Of a DNA stretch of 64,000 bases, positions 59,577 through 64,000 are shown piece after piece. The DNA is taken from the NCBI RefSeq assembly GCF_003952185.1, contig NZ_RXFS01000001.1, positions 62,001-126,000 on the forward strand, in the 5' to 3' direction. Source of the DNA: Variovorax sp. 679 (GTDB taxonomy: Bacteria; Pseudomonadota; Gammaproteobacteria; Burkholderiales; Burkholderiaceae_C). The translations under genes were made by a program, and so were the position numbers. Numbering within the stretch: the stretch's first letter is position 1; each line of letters opens with the position of its first letter. The notes beneath the pieces are model-generated. The model searched no databases and was not told the origin of the DNA. It saw only the letters and a program-made list of their open reading frames with translations.

Positions 59577-60784
59577 GCAGTTGACTTGAAGACGCCCGCG
59601 TCGTAGGCCTCGCTGTAGACGTCCCAGTCCTTCACCACCTGCGCAGCGCACTGGTGCGCGGCGTCGAGCAGATCCCTGCGCCACGGCTTGGGCGAGGTGC
59701 CGAAGTCGATCAGCGCGTCCGCGATGGCCGAACCCTGCCTGCCCGAGCTGCGCAGCTGCGCCCAGGCCATGAGCTGCCCCATCTCGGCGATCACGCCGCT
59801 GATGTCGCCGAGCCGCGTGCGGTGCACGTCCAGCATCACCCGGTCTTCGCTGGGCTGCAGGCCGCGCAGCACATAGGAAGCCTTGGGCCCCACGATGGGA
59901 TGCAGGAAGGCCATCGACACGGCCTGCATGCGCCGCTGCAGTCCGACCACGCGATGCGCCTCTGAAGGCCATGCAGGCTGCTTCGTCTTCAGGTGCGGCG
60001 CGAGCGAGGACGGCAGCGCCTGCTTCAGGTCGAGCAGGAAGTTGCCGTCGGGCGAACCCTTGCCTTCGACCAGGATGATGTAGCGGTCCACGCCCAGGCT
60101 GCCGGTGCCGGCGATGCGCCGCGCCACGTCGAGCACCCTGAAGAAGTCCGGGTTGGCCTGCGACGCGGCGAAGCCGTCGACCAGCTTCGTGACCCGCTTG
60201 CGCTGCGCGTCGGTGACCTCCAGCGCGTGCTTGCCGTCGCAGCGGATGAGGCGCTTGCGCCCTTTGCGTTCGCTGCGCCGGTCGAGGAAGACCGGGCGGG
60301 TTCTCTCCTTGAGCGTGTCGAGCAGTTCCTTGACCAGCCCGCCGGCGGTGTCGCGCTCCACCCAGCGGGCCTTGCCGAGCGAAAGCGCACCCGCATACGA
60401 ATCGAGGAAGACCTTGCACAGCGCATCGGCGTCGTCGGTGGTCTTGCACAGGCCGTCGCCGGCCACCAGGATGCTCGTGAGGAATCGCACCAGCTCCCAC
60501 GTCACCGGCGCGAGCGCCGATTCGTCGAAGTCGTTGAGATCGAAGTACACGAGCCGGTTGTCGCCCTTGTAGCTGCCGAAGTTCTCCAGGTGGGCGTCGC
60601 CGCACAGCCAGGCCGCCGGCGCCTTGGTGAATAGCGATCCCGAAGGCAGGCGGTCATAGAACAGGTGGCAGGTGCCGCGCAGGAAGACGAACGGGCTGGA
60701 GCGCAGGTTGGTGTATTTCATCGCCAGCCGCTCGGGGTCGCGGCTGGCATTGAAGTTGCGGATGGTTTTCACGACATTCGGCAT
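59573..60784 (-). CDS. DUF2252 family protein
   Basis: A 403-residue protein of the DUF2252 family, which has a kinase-like fold: FFLRG-type opening SSPFVFLRGTCHLFYDRLP, WLCGDAHLENFGSYKG near 64-79, VYFDLNDFDESALAPVTWEL, GTGSLGVDRYIILVEGKG and KSYVLRG-like KASYVLRGLQPSED. Function is unknown; the GDAHLENFG segment resembles the catalytic loop of aminoglycoside-type kinases. ATG 60784 was chosen by family start. Its TAG falls inside the palindromic repeat, so the C-terminus may have been shaped by insertion of that element. Confidence 0.87.
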   Translation of the reverse strand: MPNVVKTIRNFNASRDPERLAMKYTNLRSSPFVFLRGTCHLFYDRLPSGSLFTKAPAAWLCGDAHLENFGSYKGDNRLVYFDLNDFDESALAPVTWELVRFLTSILVAGDGLCKTTDDADALCKVFLDSYAGALSLGKARWVERDTAGGLVKELLDTLKERTRPVFLDRRSERKGRKRLIRCDGKHALEVTDAQRKRVTKLVDGFAASQANPDFFRVLDVARRIAGTGSLGVDRYIILVEGKGSPDGNFLLDLKQALPSSLAPHLKTKQPAWPSEAHRVVGLQRRMQAVSMAFLHPIVGPKASYVLRGLQPSEDRVMLDVHRTRLGDISGVIAEMGQLMAWAQLRSSGRQGSAIADALIDFGTSPKPWRRDLLDAAHQCAAQVVKDWDVYSEAYDAGVFKSTA

Positions 60785-60848
60785 GCTGTTGGCTCCCGCT
60801 TGATGAGTGGCGGATTCTCGGGCAACAGGCGCAGCGGGAGAAAAATAT

Positions 60849-62282
60849 TCACCGGCCCGCTGCCGCCCTGCAGACCATCGCACCCAGCGTGCGCAGGCCC
60901 TTCTCGATGCGCGCGTCCCAGCCGTGGCCGCCGCTCAGGCGCATGCAGTGGCCGTACTTTCCGCTGCCGGAAAACACGACGCCGGGCGCGAAGCAGACAC
61001 CCTTTCGCAGCGCCAGCGAAAACAGCTCCCTGGTGTCGACCTGCCTCGGCAGTTCGAGCCACAGAACGAATCCGCCCTCGGGCCGCGACACCCTGGTGCC
61101 CGGCGGAAAGGCCTGCTCGATCACGCGCGCCATGCGCTCCAGCGTGTCTGAGAACGAACGCCTCAGGCGGCGCAGGTGGCGGTCGTAGTCGCCGTTCTGC
61201 AGGAAGCCGGCCAGCGCCACCTGCGTGAGCACGGGCGTGGCCAGCGTGGTGGCGAACTTGCTTTCGAGCACGCGCCCCATGTGGCGGCCCGTGGTGATCC
61301 AGCCGATGCGGTAGCCGGGCGCGAGCGTCTTGGAGAACGAGCCGCAATGGATGACGTTGTCGTGCGTGTCCAGTGCGCTGAAAGGCAGCGGCCGCTCTTC
61401 GCCGAAGTGAATGTCGCCGTACACGTCGTCCTCGATCAGCGGCACGCGGTGCCTCGCCAGCAGGCGCAGCACCGCGCGCTTCTCCTCCTCGGGCATGGTG
61501 CAGCCCAGCGGGTTGCAGAAGCTCGACGCCAGCACGCAGGCGCGCACCTTGCCAGCGGCCAGCACCTCCTGCAAGGCATCGACCGAAATGCCGGTGACCG
61601 CATCCGTCGGCAGCTCGACCACCTTCAGGTTCTTCGCGCGCAGCACCTGCAGCAGCCCGAAGTAGCTCGGCGACTCGATGGCGACCGCGTCGCCGGGCTC
61701 GGTGACTGCGTCGAGCGCCAGCGCGAGCGCCTCGGTGCAGCCGCAGGTGATGGCGATGTCCTCGGGCGACAGCGCCTTCCCGAAGCGCAGCATGCGCCGC
61801 GCGATTTCCAGCCGCAGCGAGATTTCGCCGCGCGGCGGCGAGTAGGTGTTGCAGTGCCCGCCCTTCACCCGGGCGGTGCGCGCAAGGATGCGGTCGAGCT
61901 TCGACGACGACAGCAGTCGCGGGCTCGGAATGGCGCAACCCAGCGGCACGAAGGTCTCGTCCGACGCATGCGCCAGCAGGTCGAGCATGAGCCCCGAGAG
62001 TTCGACCTTCGCGGGCCGGGAAGAAGGCCGCGTGGCCGCCGGCACCGGCAGCACGGGCGCCGCCTTCGCGACGTAGTAGCCCGACTGCGGCCGCGCTTCG
62101 AGGATGCCCCGGTCCTCGAGCAGGCGATAGGCCTGTACCGCCGTGCTCAGGCTGGTGCGCTGCTGCGTGCTGATGTCGCGCAGCGAAGGGGCGCGTGTAC
62201 CGGGCCGCAACGCGCCCCTGGCGGCCAGGCCGGCGACGAAATCGGCGACTTCCTCGTAGCGAAAGCGGGGCTGGGTCGGCAC
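60849..62282 (-). CDS. MocR-type PLP-dependent transcriptional regulator/aminotransferase
   Basis: A 477-residue fusion of a GntR-type winged helix (residues of about 5-75: FRYEEVADFVAGLAARGALR, PSLRDISTQQRTSLSTAVQA, YRLLEDRGILEARPQSGYYV) with a class I aminotransferase-like domain, including the cofactor Lys in CGSFSKTLAPGYRIGW. GTG 62282 has AGGAG upstream. MocR regulators usually control neighbouring PLP or amino-acid genes; the divergent aminotransferase 133 bases away is the obvious candidate. Confidence 0.9.
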   Translation of the reverse strand: MPTQPRFRYEEVADFVAGLAARGALRPGTRAPSLRDISTQQRTSLSTAVQAYRLLEDRGILEARPQSGYYVAKAAPVLPVPAATRPSSRPAKVELSGLMLDLLAHASDETFVPLGCAIPSPRLLSSSKLDRILARTARVKGGHCNTYSPPRGEISLRLEIARRMLRFGKALSPEDIAITCGCTEALALALDAVTEPGDAVAIESPSYFGLLQVLRAKNLKVVELPTDAVTGISVDALQEVLAAGKVRACVLASSFCNPLGCTMPEEEKRAVLRLLARHRVPLIEDDVYGDIHFGEERPLPFSALDTHDNVIHCGSFSKTLAPGYRIGWITTGRHMGRVLESKFATTLATPVLTQVALAGFLQNGDYDRHLRRLRRSFSDTLERMARVIEQAFPPGTRVSRPEGGFVLWLELPRQVDTRELFSLALRKGVCFAPGVVFSGSGKYGHCMRLSGGHGWDARIEKGLRTLGAMVCRAAAGR

Positions 62283-62415
62283 GGTGCGCTCCTGTTCTGC
62301 CGGGTGGGACGACCTCAACTGTACTGCTGCGAATTTCGGAAAACTGTGGCTGTTATCGAAGGCTGCCGCCGCGCAACATCGTCGCCATCGACACCAACGC
62401 ATGGAGCAGGCACGC

Positions 62416-63540
62416 ATGGCACGCTTTCCGGACAACGAAATGATCTCCCTCGTCGGCGAGGCGCCGCGCTTCGATCTCGCCGAAAGCGTGGGGCCGAGCC
62501 TGCGCCTTTCGGAGCTGCTGTCCACCGCGCCGGGCGGCGGCGACGACATGCAGCTGGGCTACGGCAGCGCGGCCGGCAGCCCCGAGCTGCGACAGGCCAT
62601 CGCACAGGCGCATGGCGTGGACGCGGAAGACGTGGTGGTCACGGTGGGTGGCATGCACGCCCTCTTCCTCATCGCGTTCACGCTGTGCGAGCCGGGCGAC
62701 GAAGTCATCGTCGCGGAACCGGTGTTTCCGCTGGCGCGCAACGCGCTGACCGCCGTGGGCGCGCGCACGCTGACGCTGCCGCTGGGCTTCGACACGGGCT
62801 ACCGGGTCGACCTCGGCGCGCTGCGAAAACTGCTCTCGCCAAAGACGAGGCTGGTGAGCCTGGCGTCGCCACAGAACCCCTCGGGCGTCGCAATTCCCGC
62901 GCGGACGCTGCGCGAGATCGTGGCGATGATGGCCGAGCACGCGCCGCAGGCCTGGCTCGTGCTCGACGAGACATACCGCGAGGCTGCCCATGGCGACGAC
63001 GCCGCGGCGCCGAGCGGCGCCGGCCTGGGGCCCAGGGTCATCTGCGTGGCTTCGCTGTCCAAGTGCCACGGCGCGGCGGGCCTGCGCATCGGCTGGGCCA
63101 TCACGCGCGACGCCGCGCTGCGCCGCCAGCTGACGACCGCGAAGTTCAGCACCGTGATCGCCTGCTCCCAAGTGGACGAGGCGCTGGCGCTCGCCGTGTT
63201 CCGGCAAGGCGAGCGCATCGTCGGCGAGCGGCGCGCGCACCTTGCGCGGAACCTGCGCATCACGGCAGAGTGGGTCGCACGTCACGCCGCTTTCGTCGAA
63301 TGGGTGCGGCCCGATGCCGGCGCGCTGTGCTGCGTGCGCCTGAAGCGCGAGCGCTTCGATGCGGCGGCCGTCGAGCGCTTTCACTCTGCGCTGGCAAGGC
63401 GCGGCACCCGCGTCGCGCCCGGTGCATGGTTCGGCGACGAGGCGGGGGTGTTCAGGCTCGGCTTCGGGCTGCCGACCCCGGAGGATCTGGAGCTTGCGCT
63501 GGACTGCGTCTCGGCGGCGCTCACCGAGGCAAGCGCCTAG
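62416..63540 (+). CDS. Class I/II pyridoxal-phosphate aminotransferase
   Basis: A 374-residue aminotransferase: LGYGSAAGSPELRQAIAQAH, TVGGMHALFLIAFTLCEPGD, SPQNPSGVAIP, LVLDETYREAA and the cofactor Lys in ASLSKCHGAAGLRIGW. The substrate is unknown. ATG 62416 has GGAG nine bases upstream; ATG 62401 in the same frame lacks a ribosome site. Divergent from the MocR gene; the 133 bases between them should carry both promoters. It converges with the following IclR gene. Confidence 0.88.
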   Translation: MARFPDNEMISLVGEAPRFDLAESVGPSLRLSELLSTAPGGGDDMQLGYGSAAGSPELRQAIAQAHGVDAEDVVVTVGGMHALFLIAFTLCEPGDEVIVAEPVFPLARNALTAVGARTLTLPLGFDTGYRVDLGALRKLLSPKTRLVSLASPQNPSGVAIPARTLREIVAMMAEHAPQAWLVLDETYREAAHGDDAAAPSGAGLGPRVICVASLSKCHGAAGLRIGWAITRDAALRRQLTTAKFSTVIACSQVDEALALAVFRQGERIVGERRAHLARNLRITAEWVARHAAFVEWVRPDAGALCCVRLKRERFDAAAVERFHSALARRGTRVAPGAWFGDEAGVFRLGFGLPTPEDLELALDCVSAALTEASA

Positions 63541-63547
63541 AGCTTCT

Positions 63548-64000
63548 TCAGAGCAGCGCGGCCATCTTCTCCGCCGCGGCCTTCAGCGCGTCGATGCGAC
63601 CTATCGCATCGTCCATCGACATGCGCGCCGTAGGCGCATGCACCGCCAGCGCGGCGCGCACCGCGCCCGACGCGTCGCGCACCGGCACGGCCACCGCCAC
63701 CAGCCCGGCGATGAACTCCTCGTTGTCGCGCGAATAGCCCTGCGCCGCGATCGTCTCGCACTCGGCGCGCAGCGCGTCGGCGCTGGTGATGGTGTTGGGC
63801 GTCATGCGCTCCAGCGGAAGCCCGCCGATGAATGCATCGCGCGCCTTCGCCGGCATCTGCGACAGGAACAGCTTGCCGCTGGCCGTGCAGTGCAGCGGCA
63901 CGTGCGAGCCCACGTCGAGCGTCAGCCGCAGCGGCCATTGCGCTTCCACCCGGTCGAGGTAGAGCACCTGCGCTCCGTCGAGCGTGGTGAGGTTGCAGGT
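63548..64000 (-). CDS. IclR family transcriptional regulator (partial, N-terminus beyond window)
   Basis: The C-terminal effector domain of an IclR regulator, about 150 residues open to the right edge: TCNLTTLDGAQVLYLDRVEA, HVPLHCTASGKLFLSQMP, GYSRDNEEFIAGLVAVAVPV and a final helix. The DNA-binding domain is outside the window. It resembles the xsc-linked IclR protein in the same segments. Target unknown. Confidence 0.88.
   Translation of the reverse strand, partial: TCNLTTLDGAQVLYLDRVEAQWPLRLTLDVGSHVPLHCTASGKLFLSQMPAKARDAFIGGLPLERMTPNTITSADALRAECETIAAQGYSRDNEEFIAGLVAVAVPVRDASGAVRAALAVHAPTARMSMDDAIGRIDALKAAAEKMAALL

Overview
The window is high-GC, densely coded DNA. Its metabolic genes (sulfoacetate-type sulfonate degradation, SoeABC, Bug-type receptors, fused indolepyruvate oxidoreductase) and tRNA sequences suggest a Burkholderiales bacterium, probably Comamonadaceae close to Variovorax. 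That placement is inference from gene content. No transposase, integrase or rRNA gene was seen.

1-9.2 kb is a defence island, visibly less GC-rich than the rest. A tightly overlapping minus-strand operon encodes a MORC/MutL-like GHKL ATPase, a Z1-domain helicase-like ATPase, a PD-(D/E)XK (DUF4420-type) nuclease and an AIPR protein cut by the window edge. Next to it lie a Vsr endonuclease, a C5-cytosine methyltransferase and a small unknown protein. This matches the MutL/Z1/AIPR ('mza') type of anti-phage system combined with a methylation module.

9.5-16.9 kb is a type VI secretion effector module read on the minus strand: hcp, a hairpin, vgrG, a DUF2169 adaptor, a PAAR-like DUF4150 spike, a putative nuclease effector and two immunity-like genes, the second with an internal duplication. 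17.2-19.3 kb holds a Sir2 deacylase directly downstream of an array of nine tRNA genes (Leu, Pro, Trp, Glu, Gln, Asp, Tyr, Cys, Asn in transcription order), some with degenerate stems, preceded by a 69-codon ORF with its own promoter and terminator.

19.4-34.9 kb starts with a phosphotransacetylase and a fused indolepyruvate ferredoxin oxidoreductase. It continues with a sugar operon (deoC, an ALDH16-type dehydrogenase, rbsD/fucU-like, ribokinase, and an ABC transporter with two permeases) and a divergent DeoR regulator. The operon would import a pentose or deoxypentose, phosphorylate it, cleave it with DeoC and oxidise the aldehyde product. A perfect 22-bp palindrome overlaps a candidate promoter in front of rbsD. 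35-41.3 kb carries an Lrp regulator, a DUF2314 exported protein, an OmpR-type two-component system, a serine-hydrolase-like lipoprotein lacking its catalytic serine, and an SMP-30 family protein.

41.3-59.4 kb is an organosulfonate catabolic region: soeABC (sulfite oxidation), a LysR regulator, xsc-ackA (sulfoacetaldehyde to acetyl phosphate plus sulfite, then acetate plus ATP), an IclR regulator with a CobS/CobT-like pair, and a second IclR gene heading an operon with a Bug receptor, sauS, sauT and a TauE/SafE exporter. Sulfoacetate would be activated by SauT, reduced by SauS, cleaved by Xsc, and the sulfite oxidised or exported. The xsc and sau promoters have the same layout, with GTTCC/GGAAC inverted repeats just downstream of the -10 box. 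The region ends at a 178-bp palindromic repeat.

59.6-64 kb contains a DUF2252 protein, a MocR-type regulator, a divergent class I/II aminotransferase and the C-terminal part of a third IclR regulator cut by the right edge.
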